Shown here: positions 1-5,539 of the stretch, in pieces | Position numbering within the stretch: position 1 is the first letter of the stretch | Layout of the letters: the number at the start of each line of letters is the position of its first letter | Position numbers and translations under genes: made by a program | Assembly: GCA_022449705.1 (NCBI GenBank) | Contig: JAKURS010000016.1 | Span: 1 to 17,203 of the forward strand | DNA from: Candidatus Poseidoniia archaeon | Lineage (GTDB): Archaea > Thermoplasmatota > Poseidoniia > MGIII > CG-Epi1 | Direction of reading: 5' to 3' | DNA length: 17,203 bases | The notes under the pieces: model-generated | What the model was told of the DNA's origin: nothing | Database searches by the model: none | Seen by the model: only the letters and a program-made list of their open reading frames with translations

Positions 1-1
1 C

Positions 2-160
2 GTCGGTATTGTTGCCGCGTTCAACTTCTACGTTTCCGTGGCGCAGGACCAGCCGTTCCGCCGCCGCTTCCTTGAGATGTGCGCCATCTCGGGCGGCGTG
101 GCGCTGCTATCCTACGGGGTGGGAATCGTGCTGCGCGGTTTCTTCGACATCTCAATCTAG
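2..160 (+). CDS. VIT1/CCC1-family membrane protein, C-terminal fragment
   Basis: Only the last 52 codons of this gene lie in the window; its start is upstream of base 1. The frame is open from base 2 to a TAG stop at 158-160. The peptide has an amphipathic stretch (SVAQDQPFRRRFLEMCAIS) followed by a hydrophobic helix (GGVALLSYGVGIVL) and ends in FFDISI. This arrangement (aromatic, SVA, charged PFRRRF, EM, ISxGVA, final helix, short polar tail) resembles the C-terminus of VIT1/CCC1-type iron/manganese transporters, including the rubrerythrin-linked archaeal forms. In that family the last helix closes a five-helix bundle that moves Fe2+ or Mn2+ out of the cytosol. The assignment is from pattern memory of the tail only, so transport activity and substrate are inference. 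Confidence 0.6.
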   Translation, partial: VGIVAAFNFYVSVAQDQPFRRRFLEMCAISGGVALLSYGVGIVLRGFFDISI

Positions 161-174
161 CGCAGTCGAACTGG

Positions 175-207
175 AAAAAGGGTGTGCCCCGCCCGAAGGC
201 GGGACAC
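175..207 (-). terminator. Hairpin plus T-tract terminator of the aquaporin-like gene
   Basis: Bases 188-193 (CCCGCC) and 198-203 (GGCGGG) form a perfect 6-bp stem around a CGAA loop. The stem extends by three more pairs (184-186 with 205-207) across one mismatch. Read on the minus strand, the hairpin is followed by CCC and five T (complement of 175-179), about 45 bases past the stop codon at 252. On the plus strand no T-run follows, so it most likely terminates the minus-strand gene. Oligo-T is the key signal for archaeal RNA polymerase and the stem is an extra. Confidence 0.5.
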
Positions 208-251
208 GGTTTCAGTGGGGACGCAAACCCCCGCAGGTGTGTGTGTTCTTT

Positions 252-848
252 CTAATCTAGGACGTTGTCCTTGATGGCCCAGCCGATGAAGGCGCCGATG
301 ACGCCGCCGACCATGGCGTAGAGCGCGCCGCTGGCCATCTCGTTGCCTTCCACCAGCATCTCGTTGATGCCGCTGCCCGCCAGGAGGCCGGGGTTGACGT
401 CACCGAAGCCGCCCGCCATTGCGGTCACGACGAACAACGCTCCGCCTACGGCCCAGGGTTCCTGAGTCGAGAGCAGCACCAGCACGAAGAAGGCCGTGCC
501 GATCGCCGCAGCGCCGAGGGTGAACATGTCGCCCTCCAGGACGCTGAAGGTCCCTGCCATCGCCGCGAAAGCGATGAATGCGCCGGCAACCTGCCCCAGG
601 ACGTACGCGATCGTGTCGTCCTGCGACATCTTGTTCGACATGAAATTCCCAATGGACACCGCAGGGTTGAGGTGACATCCGGATATGGGTCCCATGACGT
701 GCATCAGGACCATGAAGGTTACACCGAAGGCAAACGCCCCGCCGAAACCCCCACCAAGCGCACCGAAAGCAGTGAGGCCTACGAAAACCAGGAAAAAGGT
801 TCCCATGACCTCGGCACTGACGGCCTTTATGTTCGTGTCTTCAAACAT
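252..848 (-). CDS. Aquaporin-like (MIP family) membrane channel, divergent
   Basis: The 198-residue, highly hydrophobic protein shows the major intrinsic protein layout: helix 1 (about residues 12-32), helix 2, a first half-helix with the signature SGCHLNPAVS (NPA at 61-63), further helices, a second half-helix and a last helix (175-192). Family members pass water, glycerol or other small neutral solutes through the membrane. The second signature is altered: N152-P153-G154-L155 replaces NPAR, so the arginine that normally lines the aromatic/arginine filter is absent. The protein is also shorter than the usual 230-270 residues. ATG at 848 is chosen; an in-frame GTG at 857 lies 30 bases from the AT box and would give a leaderless start three residues earlier. 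The ATG at 932 is unlikely because the AT box lies inside that extension. It is divergent from the aminotransferase at 1010. Substrate cannot be told. Confidence 0.8.
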   Translation of the reverse strand: MFEDTNIKAVSAEVMGTFFLVFVGLTAFGALGGGFGGAFAFGVTFMVLMHVMGPISGCHLNPAVSIGNFMSNKMSQDDTIAYVLGQVAGAFIAFAAMAGTFSVLEGDMFTLGAAAIGTAFFVLVLLSTQEPWAVGGALFVVTAMAGGFGDVNPGLLAGSGINEMLVEGNEMASGALYAMVGGVIGAFIGWAIKDNVLD

Positions 849-880
849 GGTTGACACCAGATGTGGTCTGTAGAAGTCAC

Positions 881-890
881 TATTTAATAT
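881..890 (-). promoter_or_regulatory. TATA box of the aquaporin-like gene
   Basis: The minus-strand sequence ATATTAAATA lies 33-42 bases before the ATG at 848 and 30 bases (counted from TTAAATA) before the in-frame GTG at 857. A second AT-rich block, ATTTAACTATAAATT, lies further upstream at about 900-915. The closer box fits the spacing seen for other genes in the window if translation begins at the GTG. Confidence 0.5.
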
Positions 891-978
891 TTGGGTTAGA
901 AATTTATAGTTAAATAGGGAATTAGGTACCACCTTTCTGGAGCTTTACGGGGTGGTTGCAACACACCCGCGCCAGCGT

Positions 979-988
979 CATTAAATGG
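979..988 (+). promoter_or_regulatory. TATA box of the DegT-family gene
   Basis: CATTAAATGG sits with its TTAAAT core at 981-986, 29 bases before the ATG at 1010. That places the predicted transcription start at or next to the A of the start codon, so the message is probably leaderless. Confidence 0.5.
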
Positions 989-1009
989 CTTGCCGGGCGT
1001 GGACCGGGG

Positions 1010-2077
1010 ATGATTCCGATTGCGAAGCCGCTGATAGGCGACGAGGAGCAGCGTGAGGTCGCGCGCGTGCTCAGCTCGGGCTCGCTGGCGCAGGGCCCCG
1101 AGGTCAAGGCATTCGAGCGCGAGTTCGCCGCCTATTGCGGGACGAAGCACGCGCTCGCGACGACCAACGGTACCACCGCGTTGCACCTGGCGCTGCTCGC
1201 GGCCGGCGTCGGCCCGGGCGACGAGGTCATCACGACCCCCTTCTCGTTCTTCTCCTCCGCGTCGAGCATCCGCATGGCGGGCGCGACGCCGGTCTTCGTC
1301 GACCTCGAGCAGGACGGCTACGCCCTCGACCCCGCCGCGGTCGCGGTGGCCATCACGCCGCGCACGAAGGCGGTGGTGCCGGTCCACCTCTACGGCGAGC
1401 TGTGCGACATGGACGCGCTCCGCGAGGCGTGCGACGCGGCGCAGGTTCCCGTAATCGAGGACGCCTGCCAGTCGCACGGCGCCGACGCCGGGAATGGCCG
1501 TGCGGGGTCGCTCGGCGCAGCGGGCTGCTTCAGCTTCTACCCCACCAAGAACATGACCACCGGCGAGGGCGGCATGGTCACGACCGATGACGACGCCATC
1601 GCCGACACGGTTTCGCAGCTGCGCGCGCATGGCGAGGGCGAGCGGTACGAGCACCAGCGGCTGGGGTTCAATTACCGTATGACCGACATCGCCGCCGCCA
1701 TCGGCCGCGTGCAGCTGCGTAAGCTGGACGGCTACAACGCCGCCCGCCGCGCCAACGCGCAGCGCTACAGCGCGGAGCTGGCCGACTGCGTGCAGGTTCC
1801 CGGGGCGCGGCGCGGACATGTCTTCCACCAGTACACCATCCAGTCCGACGCACGCGACGCGCTGCGTGAGCACCTCGCTGCGCGGGACATCGGCAACGGC
1901 ATCTACTATCCCTCGCTGCTCTACGAAGCGCGGCCGCTGGCGGAGTTCGCCGCGCCGACGCCGCGGGCGGCGGCACTGCCTCCCCGCGTGCTGAGCCTGC
2001 CGGTGCACCCTGGCCTGTCGAACGACGACGTCGGGGCCGTGATTGGCGCCGTGCGGGACTTCGCGCGAACCGCTTAA
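1010..2077 (+). CDS. DegT/DnrJ/EryC1/StrS-family aminotransferase
   Basis: This 355-residue PLP enzyme has the fold-type I layout of sugar aminotransferases: the opening MIPIAKPLIGDEE, the glycine-rich cofactor loop TTNGTTALHLAL (about 51-62), the aspartate in VIEDACQSHGA (about D151) that holds the PLP ring nitrogen, and the Schiff-base lysine in SFYPTKNMTTGEGG (about K180). Family members transfer an amino group, usually from glutamate, to a keto-sugar nucleotide for surface glycans; a few act as dehydratases, but the lysine here argues for transamination. ATG 1010 is preferred because the family starts near IPIAKP and an AT box lies 29 bases upstream; an earlier in-frame ATG at 956 adds an unlikely tail. 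It heads a plus-strand run with the peroxiredoxin 38 bases downstream. Its sugar substrate is unknown; the glycosyltransferase at 15903 is a possible but distant partner. Confidence 0.9.
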   Translation: MIPIAKPLIGDEEQREVARVLSSGSLAQGPEVKAFEREFAAYCGTKHALATTNGTTALHLALLAAGVGPGDEVITTPFSFFSSASSIRMAGATPVFVDLEQDGYALDPAAVAVAITPRTKAVVPVHLYGELCDMDALREACDAAQVPVIEDACQSHGADAGNGRAGSLGAAGCFSFYPTKNMTTGEGGMVTTDDDAIADTVSQLRAHGEGERYEHQRLGFNYRMTDIAAAIGRVQLRKLDGYNAARRANAQRYSAELADCVQVPGARRGHVFHQYTIQSDARDALREHLAARDIGNGIYYPSLLYEARPLAEFAAPTPRAAALPPRVLSLPVHPGLSNDDVGAVIGAVRDFARTA

Positions 2078-2103
2078 ACCGGGCCTCGACTCGCCGCCTC
2101 CGC

Positions 2104-2108
2104 GAGGT
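2104..2108 (+). promoter_or_regulatory. Shine-Dalgarno site deciding the peroxiredoxin start
   Basis: GAGGT ends 7 bases before the GTG at 2116 and matches the anti-Shine-Dalgarno end of 16S rRNA. Only a weak AT stretch (TTAAA at 2074-2078, overlapping the previous stop) lies upstream. The gene is therefore probably translated as an internal cistron of the run beginning at 1010. Confidence 0.5.
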
Positions 2109-2115
2109 TCGCAGG

Positions 2116-2679
2116 GTGAGCGAAGTGAGGGCCGAAATAGGACAGCCAGCGCCTGATTTCGAGGGCGAGGCGGTACGCTGGAATCCACGCAAGAAGGAAT
2201 TCGAGTACCTGGCGGTGAATCTGGCGCAGAACCGCAAGCGCAGCCTCTGGACCGTGCTCTTCTTCTATCCGCGCGACTTTTCCGGGCTCTGCCCCACCGA
2301 AATCCACGCCTTCAACCGCCGGCTGGCCGATTTCGAGCAAGCGGGCGCGCAGGTCATCGGCTGCTCGACCGACTCCAAGCAGAGCCACCAGGCCTGGATG
2401 GAACGCCCGCGCACGCGCGGCGGTATCGACAAGCTGGGCTACCCATTACTGGAAGACCCGTCACTGCGCATCAGCCGCGCCTACGGTGTCCTCGACGAGC
2501 GCGCCGGGATGGCGCTCCGCGGCAGTTTCATCATCGATGATGAAGGTGTCGTGCGCGCTTACTCTGTCTACCCCGCCGGAACCGGCCGCAACATTGACGA
2601 AATCGTGCGGCTGCTGCAGGCGTTGCAGACCGGCAAGGCGTGCCCCGCCGGCTGGCGTCCCGGCCGCAAGACCCTCTGA
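2116..2679 (+). CDS. 2-Cys peroxiredoxin (AhpC/TSA family)
   Basis: The 187-residue protein is a cytosolic thiol peroxidase expected to reduce hydrogen peroxide and organic hydroperoxides. The peroxidatic cysteine is C59 in FYPRDFSGLCPTE, with S56 where many homologues have threonine (both occur in the family). The supporting arginine is R135 in ALRGSFIIDDEG. The resolving cysteine is C176 in KACPAGWRPG, the usual place in typical 2-Cys enzymes, where it forms a disulfide with C59 of the partner subunit. Length matches the short AhpC/Prx1 type. GTG 2116 is supported by the GAGGT site; an in-frame GTG at 2125 is an alternative. The glyoxalase-like gene follows after 5 bases, suggesting joint expression against oxidative and carbonyl stress. 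The reductant partner is not in the window. Confidence 0.92.
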   Translation: MSEVRAEIGQPAPDFEGEAVRWNPRKKEFEYLAVNLAQNRKRSLWTVLFFYPRDFSGLCPTEIHAFNRRLADFEQAGAQVIGCSTDSKQSHQAWMERPRTRGGIDKLGYPLLEDPSLRISRAYGVLDERAGMALRGSFIIDDEGVVRAYSVYPAGTGRNIDEIVRLLQALQTGKACPAGWRPGRKTL

Positions 2680-2684
2680 CAGCA

Positions 2685-3071
2685 ATGGGCTTCGCGCACA
2701 CCTCCATCACCGTCCGTGACATGGAGACGAGCATCGCCTTCTACGAGCGCTGGTTCGGGATGCGGCTCGAAGGGCGGCACCCCATTGAGAGCAACCGCGC
2801 CGATATCGCCTTCCTCAAGGACGGCGATACCGACGCCCTCCTAGAGCTGACTTGGTGGTGGGACAAGCAGGACTGGACCGAGGGCGACGAGCTGGACCAC
2901 CTCGCGTTCCACGTCCCCGACGTGGCCGCGCTCATCACGGATGCCCGCGAGGCGGGCGTCGAAATCGCGAAGGAGCCCTACTCGCTCCCCGGCGCGACCA
3001 CGACGCTGGCGTTCCTCAAGGACCCCAACGGAATCTGGATCGAGCTGATTGAAAGGACGGGAAAGGGTTAA
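2685..3071 (+). CDS. Glyoxalase I-like VOC-family metalloprotein
   Basis: This 128-residue protein has two beta-alpha-beta-beta-beta modules of the vicinal oxygen chelate fold. The four metal positions of glyoxalase I appear intact: H5 (FAHTSI), E54 (LLELTWW), H72 (DHLAFHV) and E120 (GIWIELIE). The segment LKDPNGIWIELIER is the classic ending of lactoylglutathione lyases, which isomerise the methylglyoxal-thiol adduct to an S-lactoyl thioester. Archaea often lack glutathione, so the thiol co-substrate is unknown, and a different VOC activity (epimerase, dioxygenase, resistance protein) is possible. The ATG at 2685 fits the family N-terminus and lies 5 bases after the peroxiredoxin stop, so the two are probably co-transcribed. 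Confidence 0.85.
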   Translation: MGFAHTSITVRDMETSIAFYERWFGMRLEGRHPIESNRADIAFLKDGDTDALLELTWWWDKQDWTEGDELDHLAFHVPDVAALITDAREAGVEIAKEPYSLPGATTTLAFLKDPNGIWIELIERTGKG

Positions 3072-3109
3072 GCGCCCGATTGGCTTGAAGCGTATTTTGG
3101 CATGTGAGT

Positions 3110-3226
3110 ATGAATAGAGAATCAAGTTCCAAAGCCGACCAGCTTCAGGTTTTTAACCGCGACAACTGGACCTGCAACTGCTTTGCCGTGACTGCAACCG
3201 GAGGAAGGGTGTCGATTGAAGGTCGA
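3110..3226 (+). pseudogene. Possible HNH-endonuclease remnant
   Basis: Codons 8-39 of the frame starting at ATG 3110 read KADQLQVFNRDNWTC, then NCFAVTATGGRVSIEGR. This resembles the start of HNH nucleases (VFxRDNWTCQYCG...GG.LEVDH). The CxxC is damaged (C-N-C-F) and the histidine core that should follow is missing; after about 3227 the frame runs antisense through other remnants with no family resemblance. I read it as a decayed fragment, but the match is short and made by eye. Nothing downstream restores the domain. Confidence 0.3.
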
Positions 3227-3231
3227 TTATT

Positions 3232-3273
3232 CTATTCGTCCATCTCTTCCAGCTTCTTCTTCAGCTCGTCCAT
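3232..3273 (-). pseudogene. Orphan lysine/glutamate-rich C-terminal tail
   Basis: On the minus strand the short frame MDELKKKLEEMDE ends in TAG at 3232-3234. Upstream in the same frame (to about 3300) the codons read GGPPRGDASGDV without a stop. The charged helical ending looks like the true C-terminus of a protein. It begins where the methyltransferase remnant's own frame stops (3273-3275) and is in a different frame from it. I cannot name the parent protein; it may be a fragment joined by deletion or a chance frame. Confidence 0.25.
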
Positions 3274-3663
3274 CACGTCACCGCTCGCATCGCCTCGCGG
3301 AGGACCTCCTCCGGGTTGGAGGTGTGGTGCAGCACGGTTAGGACTATGGCAAGGTCGAAGGCATCATCCTCAAACGGTATTTGCTTGCCATCGAAGATTA
3401 CGGGGTCGAGCCCCTTCACGAGGCTGAGGTCCTCTATGTCGGCGGGAGTGACGTCATACCCTTCCTTCCGGTACGCAGCTGATTATGCAATCACCAGCCC
3501 CAAAGCCCAGTACCTTGTACTCCTGCTCCAGGTATTTTCAAATCAGTCGGTCGATGCGCTTGGCGCGCCAGACCCCCCACTTCCTGACTATCCCTCTGGA
3601 AAGTGGATTACCCAGCAGGAGCTGTGTACGAATTACCATACCGTCCGGGCACCCCATAACCAT
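3273..3663 (-). pseudogene. Decayed class I SAM-dependent methyltransferase
   Basis: Three broken pieces on the minus strand join into one recognisable N-terminal half. From ATG 3663 the frame reads ...GIVRKWGVWRAKRIDRLI to an in-frame TGA at 3538-3540. Beyond it, in the same frame, KYLEQEYKVLGFGAGDCIIS carries SAM-binding motif I (VLxFGAGDC). A one-base shift near 3478-3480 then leads into AAYRKEGYDVTPADIEDLS and on to PFEDDAFDLAIVLTVLHH and TSNPEEVLREAMRA, the motif II/III pattern of Methyltransf_11 enzymes. That frame ends at TGA 3273-3275 before the expected RVLKPGG segment. So there is one nonsense mutation, one frameshift and loss of the C-terminal part. The methyl acceptor is unknown. 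It sits in a locally AT-richer stretch, divergent from the small gene at 3735. Confidence 0.7.
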
Positions 3664-3710
3664 TCTACAAAATTTTTTTCCTTCCCAAAGTTTTACAACA
3701 TGACTAAATC

Positions 3711-3718
3711 CTAAATAA
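3711..3718 (+). promoter_or_regulatory. TATA box of the small zinc-ribbon membrane gene
   Basis: CTAAATAA lies 24 bases before ATG 3735, preceded by a second TAAAT at about 3705. Together they give the 24-30 base spacing typical of leaderless starts here. A run of seven T at 3673-3679 lies upstream and could stop plus-strand transcripts coming through the decayed region. Confidence 0.45.
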
Positions 3719-3734
3719 CCGACGTTTGTAGTAA

Positions 3735-3911
3735 ATGCTAATCACCATGTTTTTCACCATCGCCGTCATCCTGCTGCTGGCCGGTCTCATTGCCTCCATC
3801 TTCCTGTGGCAGAAGCTCTACAACCCCGGTCAACTCTGTGCCAAGTGCTACCGTGTGCTCTCGTCGGGCGCGAGCGACTGTCCGTGGTGCGGCGAGCCGG
3901 TGGACGACTAA
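3735..3911 (+). CDS. Small membrane-anchored zinc-ribbon protein (58 aa)
   Basis: A short gene with a clear structure: one N-terminal transmembrane helix (FFTIAVILLLAGLIASIFLW, about residues 6-25) and then a zinc ribbon made of CAKC (about 35-38) and CPWC (about 49-52), ending in acidic VDD. The two CxxC knuckles are 10 residues apart, enough for one Zn2+ site facing one side of the membrane. ATG 3735 is placed by the AT box 24 bases upstream; an in-frame ATG at 3747 would shorten the protein by four residues. It converges on the DUF2085 gene, whose stop is 11 bases away. No function can be assigned; single-helix zinc ribbons often dock to membrane complexes. The neighbouring minus-strand protein (4444-5490) also joins a zinc ribbon to membrane helices. 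Confidence 0.7.
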   Translation: MLITMFFTIAVILLLAGLIASIFLWQKLYNPGQLCAKCYRVLSSGASDCPWCGEPVDD

Positions 3912-3922
3912 CAGCGTGCCAG

Positions 3923-4447
3923 TTAATTCCGTCGCGGCTCCAGGATAATCATCAGCGCCCATCCCGTCACGCCGCCTGCGATGAGTCCTGTGACCAGCCG
4001 GCGCGAGTTGGTTGATTCGTAGTCGGTCAGCAGCTGGATGGTTCCGTCGAGCCCGATGGGCACCAGCGCCAGCAGCACCAGCGGCAGCGACAGCTCCGGG
4101 CGCCGCCGCAAGGCAACAGTGAAGCCCAAGGCAAGGCCGGCGAAGATGCCCAGGTCGCGTGCGCAGAACGGCATCTGGTTGCTTGCGTAGGTGTAGGAGC
4201 GGCTCGAAATCTGGTGGCAGTTGGCGTCGCCCATCCAGTATACCGCCCGGGCGACTGGGTTCATGTCGGCAATCACCTCCGGATTATCGACGCGCCCGAC
4301 GTAGCCCGAAAGGTCGCCGGTCGCCTCCGGCTCGAGCAGCAGTGGCCCGCCGGCGACCAGCAGCACCCAGCCCCACAGCAACGCCAGCGCCACCTGCTCG
4401 CGGCGCGAGAGTGCTGTGACAAACCGTGCCGCCTGCCAGTTGCTCAC
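3923..4447 (-). CDS. DUF2085-family membrane protein
   Basis: The 174-residue protein has hydrophobic segments at about 20-38, 97-113, 120-140 and 150-168. It carries the marks of DUF2085: CHQISSRS (77-84), MPFCARDLGIFAG (92-104, family form PxCARCxGIYxG), a DG pair at 134-135 followed by Q138, and STNSRRLVTG (145-154). The conserved Cys, His and Arg residues suggest a metal- or heme-related membrane site, but no member's reaction is established to my knowledge. One usual cysteine of the PxCARC motif is aspartate here (CARD). Its ATG overlaps the stop of the upstream 348-residue gene by four bases (ATGA at 4444-4447), so the two are translationally coupled and probably work in the same membrane process. 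Confidence 0.8.
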   Translation of the reverse strand: MSNWQAARFVTALSRREQVALALLWGWVLLVAGGPLLLEPEATGDLSGYVGRVDNPEVIADMNPVARAVYWMGDANCHQISSRSYTYASNQMPFCARDLGIFAGLALGFTVALRRRPELSLPLVLLALVPIGLDGTIQLLTDYESTNSRRLVTGLIAGGVTGWALMIILEPRRN

Positions 4448-5490
4448 GCCTCGAACTGCTCACGGTCTCCCAAAAGCAGCAGCAGCGCTGCCAGAGAGAA
4501 CAGGCTGCCGAGCAGGAAACCCCAGCTCAGGATGCCCGCCACCGCGCCGAAGAGCGCCAGCCGGAAATGGCGCTCGAGCAGCGCCGCCGCGCTCCCGAGC
4601 AACGCCAGCAGTGCCATTACCGCCATGACCGCTGCCAGTGCCTGGTTGGGGGGCCATGGTCGCAGAACGTGGCTGAGCTGGTCCTCGACATCGTGGCCGT
4701 CGCCCTCCGCCAGCTCTGTATCCAGCAGGTTGGTGCCGGCCGGCCGCAGGTCAATCCAGACGTCGTGGGTGCGGTAGCTGGGGCTGAAGAAGGTCACCTT
4801 CAGCTCGCCGGCGGTCAGGTTGTGCAGGAAGTAGCGCCCCTCGCCATCAGTGAAAGTTTGCTGTCCACTCGCGGCGACGCGCACGTCCTCGAGCGGGTTG
4901 CCGTCAACGTCAATCACCGAGCCGTGAAGGCTGGCCGTCGCCTCGTCGTCCCAGGGCGAGTCGTAGCTGCTCCACTTGACCGCGGTCGCGGTTGCCGCCA
5001 GCAACCCCAGCACCGCGACCGCGAGCAGCAGCAGCCCCGCCAGCTGCGCTCGGCTGCGCGGGCCGTCAATGACGGACTGCAGCCGTTCGGTGCGGTAGGC
5101 GGTCGAAAGCTCGCCCAGCAGCTCCAGCGCGCCAGGCGTCGTCGGCTCCGGCGAGGCGGGCGGCTCGTCCTCCTCTGGCTCGCTTGTTTCCGGTGCTTCC
5201 CCCGCCTCCTCCGGCTCCCTGTCAGTTAATTCGTCGCCTTGCGGGGCTTCCTCTTCCGCCTCGTCGCCCTCCGGCGCGGCCTCGCTGGCCGCCGGCTCAT
5301 CATCGCTGTCCGAGGCTTCCTTTTCCGCCTCCTCGGCCTGTACTGCCGAGGCAGCTTCCGTGGCGGGCTCCTCCTCGCCGGGCGCGTTGAAAGTATGGTC
5401 GCAGCTGGGGCAGGTAACTGACTGCCCCGCCCGCCGTTCGGTATCGAAGCGTATGAAGCAGACCGGGCACTCCAGCTGCTGCGACACCAT
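4444..5490 (-). CDS. Zinc-ribbon, acidic-linker membrane protein with carboxypeptidase-regulatory-like domain
   Basis: The 348-residue mosaic has four parts. First is an N-terminal zinc ribbon (C8, C11, C27, C30; CPVC and CPSC), apparently cytosolic. Then come about 100 residues of Glu/Ala/Pro/Ser-rich acidic linker (38-118). A transmembrane helix follows (about 149-171) and then an outside beta-sandwich (186-262) with the CarboxypepD_reg pattern GSVIDVDGNPLEDVRV, TFTDGEGRYFLHNLTAGELKVTF. The C-terminus has three hydrophobic helices (283-303, 310-328, 329-342). The beta domain is typical of extracytoplasmic adhesion or assembly modules. Such a protein could link a cytosolic zinc site to the surface, but this is inference. 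The start at ATG 5490 lies 30 bases from the shared AT box at 5512-5520. It overlaps the DUF2085 gene by four bases and diverges from uppP. The family as a whole is not known to me. Confidence 0.8.
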   Translation of the reverse strand: MVSQQLECPVCFIRFDTERRAGQSVTCPSCDHTFNAPGEEEPATEAASAVQAEEAEKEASDSDDEPAASEAAPEGDEAEEEAPQGDELTDREPEEAGEAPETSEPEEDEPPASPEPTTPGALELLGELSTAYRTERLQSVIDGPRSRAQLAGLLLLAVAVLGLLAATATAVKWSSYDSPWDDEATASLHGSVIDVDGNPLEDVRVAASGQQTFTDGEGRYFLHNLTAGELKVTFFSPSYRTHDVWIDLRPAGTNLLDTELAEGDGHDVEDQLSHVLRPWPPNQALAAVMAVMALLALLGSAAALLERHFRLALFGAVAGILSWGFLLGSLFSLAALLLLLGDREQFEA

Positions 5491-5510
5491 CGCCGCGCAC
5501 CTGCACCCGC

Positions 5511-5521
5511 GTTAAATAAAC
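5511..5521. promoter_or_regulatory. Shared AT box between divergent membrane gene and uppP
   Basis: GTTAAATAAAC is the only AT-rich element in the 49-base gap 5491-5539. Its centre is 26 bases from the minus-strand ATG at 5490 and 24 bases from the plus-strand GTG at 5540, so one box could place leaderless starts in both directions. A second pair at 13141-13189 has the same geometry. Confidence 0.5.
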
Positions 5522-5539
5522 GTAGCGACTCGCCCCGTC

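Noticed and set aside
9..260. An 83-codon plus-strand frame at the window start
   Set aside because: It overlaps the VIT1/CCC1-like tail in another frame, and its Ser/Arg-rich translation has no resemblance to a protein family.
896..2188. A 430-codon open frame on the minus strand opposite the DegT-family gene
   Set aside because: It is antisense to a gene with all PLP-enzyme motifs; its translation is Arg/Val/Ala-rich with no family motif, as expected from GC-rich third positions.
3072..3734. A tRNA, structured RNA or CRISPR array in the longest gene-poor stretch
   Set aside because: No cloverleaf, no CCA-type 3' end, no regular direct repeats; coding remnants explain most of the stretch.
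4426..5229. A 267-codon plus-strand frame opposite the zinc-ribbon membrane gene
   Set aside because: Antisense to a protein with CxxC pairs and membrane helices; the plus-strand translation is Gln/Arg-rich without motifs.
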